Assembly (NCBI RefSeq): GCF_014656095.1
Contig: NZ_BNBT01000026.1
Span: 1-64,000 of the forward strand
Direction of reading: 5' to 3'
DNA from: Streptomyces longispororuber
GTDB lineage: Bacteria > Actinomycetota > Actinomycetes > Streptomycetales > Streptomycetaceae
Length of the DNA: 64,000 bases
Shown: piece by piece, positions 49,319-57,590 of the stretch
Position numbering within the stretch: position 1 is the stretch's first letter
Layout: each line of letters opens with the position of its first letter
Translations under genes and position numbers: made by a program
The notes under the pieces: generated by a model
The model's database searches: none
What the model was told of the DNA's origin: nothing
What the model saw: only the letters and a program-made list of their open reading frames with translations

Positions 49319-50685
49319 GATGCCACCCGGTCGTCCACGGAGTCGGGGTGCGCGAGGCCGAGGTGGTCGCGGAGCGTCGTGCCCGCGTACTCGGTGCGGA
49401 ACACGCCCTGTTCCTGCAGGAGCGGGACGACCTTGTCGGCGAAGGCGTCCAGGCCGGTGGGGGTGAGGTGCGGGACGAGGATGTAGCCGTCGCTGGCATC
49501 GGCCTGGACGTGGTCGTTGATGGTCCTCGCGACGGTGGCCGGGGAGCCGACGAAGGTCTGCCGGTTGCCGGTGTTGATGACGAGGTCGCGGATGGACCAG
49601 TGGTGCGCGGTGGCCAGTTCCCGCCACTCGCGGGCGGTGGCCAGGGGGTCGCGGTACATCCGGACCTGGGCGCGGCCCTGGGAGATGTGGTCGGTGCCGA
49701 CGTCCGGGTCGATGTCGGGCAGCGGGCCCTCGGGGTCGTAGGAGGACAGGTCCCGGTTCCAGACGAACTCCAGGTGCTTGATGGCGGTGGCACCGCTGAC
49801 CTGCTGTCGGCGCACCTCCTTGGCCAGTTCCCCGGCCTCTTCGTCCGTGTCGGCGAGGACGAAGGTGGCGGCGGGCAGGATCAGGAGCTCGTCGTGGCGG
49901 CGGCCGTACGTGGCGAGGCGCCTCTTGACGTCCGTGTAGAAGGCCTTGCCGCCTTCCAGGGTGGCGTGCCGGCTGAAGATGGCGTCGGCGGACGAGGCGG
50001 CGAACTCGCGGCCCTCCTCGGAGTCGCCGGCCTGGAAGACGACGGGGCGGCCCTGCGGCGAGCGCGGGACGTCGAACTGGCCGTGGATGTCGAAGTGCCG
50101 CCCGCTGTGGACGAAGGAGCCGGCTTTCGCGTCCCGCAGGAAGACGCCGGTGGCCTGGTCGGCGAGGATCTCGTCGGCGCCCCAGGAGTCGAACAGCTCG
50201 GTCGCCGTGGCCAGGAACTCCTTGGCGCGGGAGTAGCGCTCCTGCTGGGGGAGGAAGCCGCCGCGGCGGAAGTTCTCGCCGGTGAAGGCGTCCCACGAGG
50301 TGACGACGTTCCAGGCGGAGCGGCCGCCGGAGAGGTGGTCGAGGCTCGCGAACTGGCGGGCCACCTCGTACGGCTCGTTGAAGGTGGAGTTGATGGTGCC
50401 GGTCAGGCCCAGGTGCTCGGTGACGGCGGCGAGCGCGGCGAGGACCGTGAAGGTGTCGGGGCGGCCGACGACGTCCAGGTCGTAGATCTCCCCGCCCTGT
50501 TCGCGCAGCCGCAGGCCCTCGGCGAGGAACAGGAAGTCGAACTTGGCGCGTTCGGCGGTCCGCGCGAAGTAGGCGAAGGAGCTGAACTCGATGTGGCTGC
50601 CGGCCCTCGGGTCGCTCCACACGGTGGTGTTGTTGACGCCGGGGAAGTGCGCGGCCAGATGGATCTGCTTCAGCGGCTTGCTCAT
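49315..50685 (-). CDS. NtaA/SnaA/DszA-family flavin monooxygenase
   Basis: A 456-residue LLM enzyme of the longer NtaA/DszA type: HLAAHFPGVNNTTVWSDPRAGSHIEFSSFAYFARTAERAKFDFLFLAEGLRLRE, SGGRSAWNVVTSWDAFTGENFRRGG and PQGRPVVFQAGDSEEGREFAA. Members oxidise aryl sulfones, aminopolycarboxylates or related organosulfur compounds with reduced FMN. The ATG stands 21 bases from the preceding gene's stop. Desulfurisation is inferred from the neighbours. Confidence 0.9.
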   Translation of the reverse strand: MSKPLKQIHLAAHFPGVNNTTVWSDPRAGSHIEFSSFAYFARTAERAKFDFLFLAEGLRLREQGGEIYDLDVVGRPDTFTVLAALAAVTEHLGLTGTINSTFNEPYEVARQFASLDHLSGGRSAWNVVTSWDAFTGENFRRGGFLPQQERYSRAKEFLATATELFDSWGADEILADQATGVFLRDAKAGSFVHSGRHFDIHGQFDVPRSPQGRPVVFQAGDSEEGREFAASSADAIFSRHATLEGGKAFYTDVKRRLATYGRRHDELLILPAATFVLADTDEEAGELAKEVRRQQVSGATAIKHLEFVWNRDLSSYDPEGPLPDIDPDVGTDHISQGRAQVRMYRDPLATAREWRELATAHHWSIRDLVINTGNRQTFVGSPATVARTINDHVQADASDGYILVPHLTPTGLDAFADKVVPLLQEQGVFRTEYAGTTLRDHLGLAHPDSVDDRVAS

Positions 50686-50706
50686 GGCGGGTGCGGTCCT
50701 TCCGGC

Positions 50707-51918
50707 TCAGGCGGTCGCGGCGTAGCGGTTGGCGGGGCGGGCGAGGCCCAGCAGGCCGCGCAGGGTGCCGGCCTCGTAGGCGGTGCGGAAGACACCCCGG
50801 CGCTGGAGTTCGGGGACCAGGGCGCGGGTGATGCCGGGCAGGTCGTGACCGGCGACGGCCGGCCGCAGCCGGAAGCCGCTGAGCCCCGCCTCGGCGAACT
50901 CCTGGAGCAGGTCGGCGAGTTGCGCGGGCGTACCGGCGAAGATCCGGGCATCGCTGGTGTACGGCTCCCCCGCGAGGGCGTCGAGGCGAGCGCGGCGGTC
51001 TTCCGCGGCGGTCCGCTCGTCGTCCAGGAAGACCACCACGTCCCCGAAGACGTGGAGGGGGTCGTCCGCCCGTCCGGCGCTCTCCTGCGCGGTGCGGATC
51101 TCGGCGACGAGGGCGCGGGCCTGGTCGGCGTCGTGCGGGGTGACGTAGCCGACGTCGGCCTGGCGGGCCACGAGCCGGTACGGAACGGCCTGGTGGGCGA
51201 GGGCGGTGACCAGCGGCTGGCCCTGGGGCGGGCGCGGGGTGATGGACGGGCCCTTGACGCTGAAGTGCTTGCCCTCGAAGTCGATGTGGTGCAGCTTGTC
51301 CCGGTCGATGAAGCGCCCGGTGGCCACGTCGCGTATCTCCGCGTCGTCCTCCCAACTGTCCCACAGCCGCCGTACGACCTCGATGTAGTCGGCGGCCTCG
51401 TCGAACAGCTCGGTGAGGCGCTCCTGTCCGGCGGGATCCTGGAGTTCCGCCGTGGTGATGGGCGGGAAGGCGCGGCGGCCGAAGTGGGCGGCCTCGTGCG
51501 GGCGGGCGGAGACCTGCACCCGCAGGCCCGCGCGGCCGGTGCTGACGTAGTCGAGGGTGGCGATCGCCTTGGAGATGTGGAACGGCTCCGTGTGCGTGGC
51601 GGTCACCGTCGGCACCAGGCCGATGTGACGGGTGAGGGGGGCGACGCGGGAGGCGGTCAGTACGGCGTCGAGCCGGCCGCGCACCTGGTCCGTACGGCCG
51701 TCCGGCTCGCCGTACCGGGAGGACTGCAGGGCGAGGCCGTCCTCGAAGGTGACGAAGTCGAGCAGGCCGCGCTCGGCCTCGGCGACCAGATCGGCCCAGT
51801 ACCCGGCGGTGAACAGGTCCCGGGGGCGGGCGGCCTGCTCGCGCCAGGAGGCGGGGTGCCAGCCGGTGCCGTCCAGGGCGACCGCGAGGTGCAGTTGGGC
51901 GGGGGGAGTTGAGGACAC
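50707..51918 (-). CDS. LLM-class flavin monooxygenase, first enzyme of the desulfonation operon
   Basis: A 403-residue NtaA/SnaA-type protein (LHLAVALDGTGWHPASWRE, LDFVTFEDGLALQ, HIGLVPTVTATHTEPFHISKAIATLDYVSTGRAGLRVQVSA, KHFSVKGPSITPRPPQGQPLVTALAHQ). GTG with AGGAAGG seven bases upstream. It follows the Cys leader peptide at 51991-52098 by only 72 nt, so it should be directly controlled by it. Confidence 0.88.
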   Translation of the reverse strand: MSSTPPAQLHLAVALDGTGWHPASWREQAARPRDLFTAGYWADLVAEAERGLLDFVTFEDGLALQSSRYGEPDGRTDQVRGRLDAVLTASRVAPLTRHIGLVPTVTATHTEPFHISKAIATLDYVSTGRAGLRVQVSARPHEAAHFGRRAFPPITTAELQDPAGQERLTELFDEAADYIEVVRRLWDSWEDDAEIRDVATGRFIDRDKLHHIDFEGKHFSVKGPSITPRPPQGQPLVTALAHQAVPYRLVARQADVGYVTPHDADQARALVAEIRTAQESAGRADDPLHVFGDVVVFLDDERTAAEDRRARLDALAGEPYTSDARIFAGTPAQLADLLQEFAEAGLSGFRLRPAVAGHDLPGITRALVPELQRRGVFRTAYEAGTLRGLLGLARPANRYAATA

Positions 51919-51990
51919 GAGGGTGCCTTCCTGGAGGTCCGTAGGGGATCGCCGGCCCGCGGGAACGGGGCGCACGGCGCTGGGAACGGG

Positions 51991-52098
51991 TCAGGAACAG
52001 GAGCGACAGAGGGCGCCGGCCACGCGCTGGAGGTCGATGTGGGGCCGGCCGTGGAGGCGCACGGCACGCGGGGCAGTCGTCACCCGGCCCACCTCCAT
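51991..52098 (-). CDS. Cysteine leader peptide upstream of the monooxygenase operon
   Basis: A 35-codon ORF with AAGG seven bases before its ATG. The peptide ends GRPHIDLQRVAGALCRSCS, with both Cys encoded by TGT in the last five codons. The RPHIDLxRVxxALC core matches the leader before metY and the one before the ABC transporter. Between its stop and the next gene lies a GC-rich segment able to fold (CGCCG ... CGGCG around CCCGCGGG). Inference: cysteine-responsive attenuation of the flavin monooxygenase genes. Confidence 0.78.
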   Translation of the reverse strand: MEVGRVTTAPRAVRLHGRPHIDLQRVAGALCRSCS

Positions 52099-52274
52099 GT
52101 CATCGCCTTCGACAAGCACAACGGCGCGGGGATGCCGTTTCTTCCAGGACGGCGGCTCGGATCGCCGAGGGTGGTGACGGACATGGTCAGGCGGTCTCCG
52201 GGGGGGGCGGCTCGGGGTGTCCGAGCGGCGGGGACGTCGTCGCGGGGCGCCGGTGCGGCCCCGCCACACGGCGG

Positions 52275-53300
52275 TCAGGAGTTGTCGAGCGGCAGGCCGG
52301 GCGGGTTCACCTCGGACGTGGCGACGGCCTCGTTGGTGAGGTCGTACGCCTTGAGCCACTGGGCGTACTGTCCGTTCTTGATCAGGTGGTTGATCGCGGC
52401 GGCCAGCGGTTCGGCGAGGCCGCTGCCCTTCTTCGCCGTCGCCGCGATCAGGCCCTGCAGGCTCGCGCCGGCACCGGAGTAGGTGCCCGCGGTGCGGGTG
52501 GCGTGGGGCGTGCCGGCCGTCTGGCGGTTGTGGTAGGCGGCGCCGGGGTGGGGTCCGAAGGAGGCGTCGACCTTGCCGCTGTTCAGGGCCAGGTAGGTAC
52601 TGGCGCTGTCCTGGAAGTACTTGACGGTGAGTTTCTTGCCTTCCTCGGCCAGCTTGTCCTTCCACTCCAGGAGGATCTTCTCCTGGTTGGTGCCGGAGCT
52701 GACGGCGATCGTCCTTCCGGCGAGGTCCTCGTGGTCGCCGTCGAAGTTCCAGGTGCTCTTCTTCGGCACGACGAAGGCGAGGTCGTCCTTCCGGTAGGAG
52801 GCGAACTCGTACTTCCTCTTGCGCTCCTCGGTGTCGGTGACGTTGGAGAAGGCCACGTCGACCTTGCCGCTGTCGATGCCGACGAAGAGGTTCTCCCAGG
52901 TGGAGTTCCTGATCTCGGTCTTGAGCCCGAACACCGCGGCCACCAGGCGGCCGAGGTCGGGCTCGGAGCCGGTGAGGGTCTTCTGGTCGTCGCCGACGTA
53001 CTCCAGCGGCGGGGACCCGTCGGGCAGGGCGCCCACGCCGATCACCAGCTTGCCGCTCTTCCTGACGTCGGCGGGCAGCGCGGCGCTGATGGACTCGACC
53101 TCGGAGACCTTGACGGTGGTCCGGGTGGCGGCGCCGTTGGAGACCCGTCCGATGACCACCTCCCCTGCCGTGGCCGCGTCGGTGGAGGTGGCCGCGTCGC
53201 TGTCACCGCCGCAGGCGGCGAGCCCGGTGGCGAGGGAGGCGACGGTGATCGCCGCGGTGAGGCCGCGTATCAGGCCGTGTCGGGTGAGGTGGGTGCGCAT
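52275..53300 (-). CDS. ABC transporter substrate-binding lipoprotein (polar amino-acid family)
   Basis: A 341-residue SBP_bac_3-type protein. Lipobox at TGLAAC (Cys about residue 30), then a Thr/Ala-rich linker, and the binding domain GKLVIGVGALPDGSPPLEYVGDDQKTLTGSEPDLGRLVAAVFGLKTEIRN with NLFVGIDSGKVDVAFSNVTDTEERKRKYEF. Operon with a His/Gln-type ATPase and permease; flanked by sulfur genes and a Cys leader, so cystine, sulfonates or another organosulfur ligand is likely. Confidence 0.9.
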   Translation of the reverse strand: MRTHLTRHGLIRGLTAAITVASLATGLAACGGDSDAATSTDAATAGEVVIGRVSNGAATRTTVKVSEVESISAALPADVRKSGKLVIGVGALPDGSPPLEYVGDDQKTLTGSEPDLGRLVAAVFGLKTEIRNSTWENLFVGIDSGKVDVAFSNVTDTEERKRKYEFASYRKDDLAFVVPKKSTWNFDGDHEDLAGRTIAVSSGTNQEKILLEWKDKLAEEGKKLTVKYFQDSASTYLALNSGKVDASFGPHPGAAYHNRQTAGTPHATRTAGTYSGAGASLQGLIAATAKKGSGLAEPLAAAINHLIKNGQYAQWLKAYDLTNEAVATSEVNPPGLPLDNS

Positions 53301-53329
53301 GGCCGTTCCTTGTCACTGGGGTGGGGTGG

Positions 53330-54166
53330 TCAGAGGACCTTGCTGAGGAAGTCCCGGGTCCGCTCGTGCCGCGGTCTGTCGAGGACCTCGGAGGGCGGGC
53401 CCTGCTCGACGATCCTGCCGCCGTCGAGGAAGACGACCCGGTCGGCGATCTCGCGGGCGAAGCCGATCTCGTGGGTGACGATGACGAGCGTGGTGCCGCC
53501 GGCCGCCAGGTCCTTGATGACGGCGAGGACCTCACCCACCAGTTCCGGGTCGAGGGCGGAGGTGGGCTCGTCGAAGAGGATGACGCCGGGGCGCAGGGCG
53601 AGGGCGCGGGCGATGGCGACGCGCTGCTGCTGCCCGCCGGAGAGCCGGCGGGGGTAGGCACCGGCCTTGTCGGCGAGGCCGACGCGGCCGAGGAGTTCGC
53701 GGGCGAGTTCCCGCGCCTCGGCCTTGCCGAGCCGGCCGGTGGCGGCGGGGGCCGCGGCCACATTCTCCAGGGCGGTCAGGTGGGGGAAGAGGTGGAAGTT
53801 CTGGAAGACGAAGCCGATGCGGCCGCGCTGGGTGAGGATGGTCCGCTCGCTCAGCTCCTTCAGCCTCCCCCGGTCCTCGGCCGTGGGGACCCCCGTCCTC
53901 CTCCGGCCGCCCCGCCGCTTCACGCCGATCAGTTCGCCGTTGACGCTGACGTGACCGATGTCCGGCTTCTCCAGGTGGTTGATGATCCGCAGCAGGGTGG
54001 ACTTGCCGGAGCCGGAGGGGCCCAGGACGACGGTGACCTCACCGGGGCGGACGGTCAGGTCGATGCCGCCGAGGACCAGGTGGGTGCCGTACCACTTGTG
54101 CACGTCGTGGACCTCGACGGTGGCGGCCGGGGCGTCCGCCGGGGCCTCGCGCGGCGTGGCGGTCAT
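53330..54166 (-). CDS. ABC transporter ATP-binding protein (polar amino-acid family)
   Basis: A 278-residue ATPase: Walker A GPSGSGKST, signature LSGGQQQR, Walker B VILFDEP, H-loop IVTHE. Between Walker A and the Q-loop (FVFQNF) is an Arg/Gly-rich insertion (KRRGGRRRTG) longer than in typical GlnQ-like proteins. ATG overlaps the permease stop (ATGA). Confidence 0.93.
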   Translation of the reverse strand: MTATPREAPADAPAATVEVHDVHKWYGTHLVLGGIDLTVRPGEVTVVLGPSGSGKSTLLRIINHLEKPDIGHVSVNGELIGVKRRGGRRRTGVPTAEDRGRLKELSERTILTQRGRIGFVFQNFHLFPHLTALENVAAAPAATGRLGKAEARELARELLGRVGLADKAGAYPRRLSGGQQQRVAIARALALRPGVILFDEPTSALDPELVGEVLAVIKDLAAGGTTLVIVTHEIGFAREIADRVVFLDGGRIVEQGPPSEVLDRPRHERTRDFLSKVL

Positions 54167-55143
54167 ACGGCGGCCTCCCGGCGGATGCGGGCCCGCAGCT
54201 CGGTGACGCCGGTACGGAGCCTCCGCAGCGGCGTCGGCGGCAGCTCCCGGGTGGCACCGCGGGCGTAGTGCCGCTCGACGTAGAACTGGATGACGGAGAC
54301 GACGCTGGTCAGGATCAGGTACCAGACGGTGACGACCAGCAGCAGCGGCACGATGTCGCCGGGGTAGGTGGAGCCCATGGTCTGCGCGGAGCCGAACAGG
54401 TCGAGCAGGGAGACGTAGAAGACCAGCGAGGTGGCCTTGATCAGGCCGATGAGCTGGTTGACGTAGTTCGGGACGATCGAGCGCAGCGCCTGCGGCAGGA
54501 CGATCCTGCGGAACTGGTAGCGCTTGGGCAGGCCGAGCGCCGCGGCCGCCTCGTGCTGGCCCTGGTCGACGGAGAGGATGCCGCCGCGCACCACCTCGGC
54601 CGCGTAGGCGGCCTCGTTGAGGCTGAGGCCGACGACGGCGACGGCCATGTCGGTGGCGAGTCGCGACCCGTCGAAGGAGAAGAAGGCCGGGCCGAAGGGG
54701 ATGCCGACGCTCAGCGTCTCGTACAGGGCGCTGACGTTGTAGAGGAAGAGCAGCACCACGATGAGCGGGATGGAGCGCAGGGCCCAGATGTAGGTCCAGC
54801 TCACCGCGCGGAGCACCGGGCTCCTCGACAGCCGGCCCAGGGCGAGGACGATGCCGCCGGCGAGGCCGAGGACCGCGCTGTAGGCGGTGACTTCGAGGGT
54901 GATCAGCAGACCGTCGAGGATGCTGGGGCGCAGGAACCAGTAGCTCCAGCGGTCCCACTGGTAGAAGGGGTTGGTGGCCAGTCCGTGCGCGAACTGGGCG
55001 ACGAGAACGAGCACGACCGCGGTGACGATCCAGCGGCCTGGCCGCCGCAACGGCACAACACGCTGCGCTCGCAGGGGTTTTGACGGTCCGTCGGTGCTCG
55101 GCGCCTCGGCGAGGGCGACGGCGGCACCAGGGGGTTCACTCAT
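54163..55143 (-). CDS. ABC transporter permease (polar amino-acid family)
   Basis: A 326-residue inner-membrane protein with about six helices. The EAA loop is EAAAALGLPKRYQFRRIVLPQALRSIVPNYVNQLIGLIKATSL. The N-terminal 38 residues are cytoplasmic and Pro/Ser-rich. ATG at 55143 has GGAG upstream. First structural gene of the operon behind the leader peptide at 55289-55450. Confidence 0.92.
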   Translation of the reverse strand: MSEPPGAAVALAEAPSTDGPSKPLRAQRVVPLRRPGRWIVTAVVLVLVAQFAHGLATNPFYQWDRWSYWFLRPSILDGLLITLEVTAYSAVLGLAGGIVLALGRLSRSPVLRAVSWTYIWALRSIPLIVVLLFLYNVSALYETLSVGIPFGPAFFSFDGSRLATDMAVAVVGLSLNEAAYAAEVVRGGILSVDQGQHEAAAALGLPKRYQFRRIVLPQALRSIVPNYVNQLIGLIKATSLVFYVSLLDLFGSAQTMGSTYPGDIVPLLLVVTVWYLILTSVVSVIQFYVERHYARGATRELPPTPLRRLRTGVTELRARIRREAAV

Positions 55144-55235
55144 GGTGGGCTCCGGCTGGGTGGGAGCACCCCGGAAGCACGGCGGCGCGCGGCGGCGCAC
55201 ACGCCGGCGGGGTACCGGGGGCGGGGAGGGCGACG

Positions 55236-55259
55236 GCACACCGCGCGGGTGCGGTGTGC
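55236..55259 (-). promoter_or_regulatory. 9-bp hairpin in the leader of the ABC transporter operon
   Basis: GCACACCGC (55236-55244) and GCGGTGTGC (55251-55259) enclose a six-base loop, about 30 nt after the stop of the Cys leader ORF and 93 nt before the permease start. There is no U-tract; it could be a pause site or part of alternative folding. Confidence 0.5.
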
Positions 55260-55288
55260 GTCAGGAGGTGCGGGGCCGCGGGGAGGTG

Positions 55289-55450
55289 TCAGCCTCGGCA
55301 GCGGGCGCGGCCGCCCGGCGTGGTACACAGCGCGCTGTTCACGCGGAGCAGGTCGACGGCACGATCGGCGACGAGCGGGGGCAGCGGGCTCGCGTACGGC
55401 TGTACGCGGCCCTGGGGGCGGCGCGTCGCCGTCCGGGGGGCTGCGTCCAT
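55289..55450 (-). CDS. Cysteine leader peptide upstream of the ABC transporter operon
   Basis: A 53-codon ORF beginning MDAAPRTATRRPQGR; its distal part reads DRAVDLLRVNSALCTTPGG and ends RARCRG. The VDLLRVNSALC core is the same as in the other two leaders of this island. Cys codons are TGT and TGC. The exact start is uncertain because no clear Shine-Dalgarno is present; the conserved segment lies in the last 24 codons. Inference: cysteine-responsive control of organosulfur uptake. Confidence 0.68.
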   Translation of the reverse strand: MDAAPRTATRRPQGRVQPYASPLPPLVADRAVDLLRVNSALCTTPGGRARCRG

Positions 55451-55792
55451 GGCGTCACCGTCACCGTTCCGGCCCCAGGGGCCTCGCGCTTACCGAACAT
55501 CATCGGCCGGGTCGTCACCTGGGGCACCCCACCGCGGGGGGAGGGTTGCCGGTCAGCAAGCCAGGGCTTCTCGCTGACGCTCATGACCGTTCCGTGCGGT
55601 AGTCAAGACAACCGCACGCACGGATGTCAACGCCGGTCCAGCAGGTGGAACGGCTGGACGGACGGCGTGGGCCGCCCTCCCCCGCGGCCCGTTGGCGGCG
55701 TGCCCCGGCGGTGCGGGTGCGCCGCCGGGGGGGGGCGAGTGTGCCGCCGGGGGGGCGAGTGTGCCGCCGGAAAGCGGGGCGTGTGCGCCGGG
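55451..55792. other. Intergenic region between the ABC operon leader and haloperoxidase gene
   Basis: The promoter of the ABC operon should lie here. CCGTGCGGTAGTCAAGACAACCGCACG near 55592-55618 holds the dyad CGTGCGGT / ACCGCACG (8 bp, about 10-base spacer), a candidate operator. No gene was found. Confidence 0.5.
55731..55770. repeat. 20-bp direct repeat after the haloperoxidase gene
   Basis: GGGGGCGAGTGTGCCGCCGG occurs twice without spacing (55731-55750, 55751-55770), with a partial third copy before it. Confidence 0.9.
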
Positions 55793-57034
55793 TCAGCGCG
55801 GAGCGAGGAGGCGTCCCGGGTTCTTCAGGACGTACCGTGCCACGTCCGTGCCGAGCGCGATCCCCGCCTCGTCGGCCGACCGGGTGTGGATGCCGGAGAG
55901 GACCCGGGCGTCGACGTTCTCGTCCGAGAGCTGCTTCCACGTGGTGTAGGTCCGGGTCACCCCGGGCGCGGTGGGGCTGGTCAGGGCGAACGGAGCGGTT
56001 CGCGGGCCCACGAGCGCCGACAGGACGGTCTGCGCGGCGCCCGCGTAGGTGGTGTGGCCACTCGGGTAGTCCGGGTGCGCGGGAGTGGTGTGCAGCGGCG
56101 TCCAGTCGGGATCGGGGTCGATGCCGCCGGTGCGGATCGCGGTCACGGGGCGCCAGCGTTCGTAGGCGTACTTGCTGTCGGAGGTGGCGATCTGCGTGTC
56201 CACCAGCGCGACGTGGAACAGCGCGACCAGCCGCGCCTGCCCGGCGATCCCCTGGTCCGTGCGGGAGAGCGCCACACGCAGCGGCTCGGTGTAGAGGGTC
56301 AGGGATGAGCCGAGCCAGAAGGTGGCCGTCCCGGTCTGGTGAGCGCTGCGCACCGTACTGTCGACGGCGCCGTACGCCCGCACCTCCGCGAGGTCGGCGG
56401 CATAGCGCCGCGAGTCCAGGGCGGGCGGCGGGCCGAGCCGGAACTGGCTCTGCGTCCTGAGCAGGAACGGCTCGGCGAGACGGTTGCCGTACTGGATCGC
56501 CGGCGCATGGGCCGGTGGCGTCGGCTGCCACACCCCCGGCGCCGCGGGCTTCACCGGATAGGGGGCGTTGACCGAGGCGGGGTCGAGCCCGTCGCCCTGC
56601 CTCGACGCGAGGACGAGGTCCGCCTGTCGCTCTCCGGCAGTGACGCCCCGCGCTTCGGCCGGGCCGTCGGGGATCGCGTCGAGGGTCTCCTTGAGCGTGG
56701 CGTCGAGCTGCTCCTTCCGGCTCGGGGTCAGCGTCACCAGCGCGCGGTGCACGGCCCCGGCGAGCGCCGCCTCCTGGTACGCGCCGCGGTCGACACCGGC
56801 GGGCACGCTCCGGACGGCCCGGGCGGCCGCGAGCCAACTGATGGCCCAGGTGCGGCTGTTGGTGACCTGGGTGGGTGCCCCGGCCGTCGCGATGGTCTCG
56901 GCCGTCGCGTCGTACCAGGCGAGGGCCGTCGGCGTACGGTCGGCCGCCGAGGCCTGGGGAACGGCGAGGGACGCGGTCAGCAGCGCGGCCGCGCCCAGGG
57001 CGACGAGGGCGGGCCGGGTTCTGGACGGACTCAC
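55793..57034 (-). CDS. Secreted vanadium-dependent haloperoxidase-like / PAP2-superfamily protein
   Basis: A 413-residue protein with a signal peptide ending VPQASA (about residue 30). The vanadate/phosphate-binding triad is complete: KxxxxxxRP (Lys288, Arg295, Pro296), PSGH (Ser325-Gly-His327) and RxxxxxH (Arg377, His383). Size and secretion match Streptomyces vanadium-dependent haloperoxidase homologues; acid phosphatase activity is an alternative. ATG with GGAG upstream. The gene stands alone. Confidence 0.9.
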   Translation of the reverse strand: MSPSRTRPALVALGAAALLTASLAVPQASAADRTPTALAWYDATAETIATAGAPTQVTNSRTWAISWLAAARAVRSVPAGVDRGAYQEAALAGAVHRALVTLTPSRKEQLDATLKETLDAIPDGPAEARGVTAGERQADLVLASRQGDGLDPASVNAPYPVKPAAPGVWQPTPPAHAPAIQYGNRLAEPFLLRTQSQFRLGPPPALDSRRYAADLAEVRAYGAVDSTVRSAHQTGTATFWLGSSLTLYTEPLRVALSRTDQGIAGQARLVALFHVALVDTQIATSDSKYAYERWRPVTAIRTGGIDPDPDWTPLHTTPAHPDYPSGHTTYAGAAQTVLSALVGPRTAPFALTSPTAPGVTRTYTTWKQLSDENVDARVLSGIHTRSADEAGIALGTDVARYVLKNPGRLLAPR

Positions 57035-57590
57035 GGGTAGCTCCTTCGGCTGGGGTGAGGGTGCCTGCGGGGTGCGGCACCCGCGCCACGGGAAGGCTGT
57101 GGGCCGGCCCTGGGGTTTCCCTCAGGGCAGGGCTGACGCGGGCGCCGCACGGCTACGCCCGACGAGCGGCTGCTCGACGGCGAGAGATGACGGCGGGCAG
57201 GGGAAGAAGAGCGCGAAGAGGGAGAAGAGAGAAGAGAGAAGAAGACGGCGAAGAGTCAGGCGAGCGGGATCGCGGGCCGGTGTACGGCGATCAGCAACAG
57301 ACCTCGTCGAACTGGTCGGCGCGGCGGCTCACCCAGAACGGGTCGAGCAGCACCGTGTGTGCCGGGCCAGTGGTCTCCATGTGCGGATCAAAGCACAACA
57401 GGGAAGGATGCGTCCACCATGCGTCCACCAAGCGTCCCAGCGGCGACGAGGTCAGCCCCGCCTGCACCTGCCCGTCCCCAACTCCCCGACGTACAGAGCC
57501 GGGAGCCCCGCGTCCGGCATCCGGCACCCGGCGCCCCCGGCTACCGGTGACACCGCGCGGGGTGAGCGCGCGCGGACGCGGGGCCGGGCC
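57035..57590. other. 556-bp intergenic region with a GA-rich tract
   Basis: A purine-rich stretch of GAAGAG/GAGAAG repeats runs from about 57205 to 57257, and an 11-bp direct repeat (ATGCGTCCACC) is found at about 57408-57430. One small ORF is listed separately. No other coding signal was seen. Confidence 0.6.
57291..57380 (-). CDS. Possible 29-residue peptide ending in two cysteines
   Basis: ATG at 57380 opens METTGPAHTVLLDPFWVSR and continues to a C-terminal DEVCC before TGA. Codon choice is Streptomyces-like and the surrounding DNA is less GC-rich than its neighbours. There is no Shine-Dalgarno, and it does not share the leader motif of the sulfur island. Function unknown; may not be real. 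Confidence 0.25.
   Translation of the reverse strand: METTGPAHTVLLDPFWVSRRADQFDEVCC

Noticed and set aside
55140-55328. Minus-strand ORF with two Cys residues overlapping the ABC operon leader
   Set aside because: It lacks the leader core motif. A better candidate with VDLLRVNSALC in another frame covers the same region.
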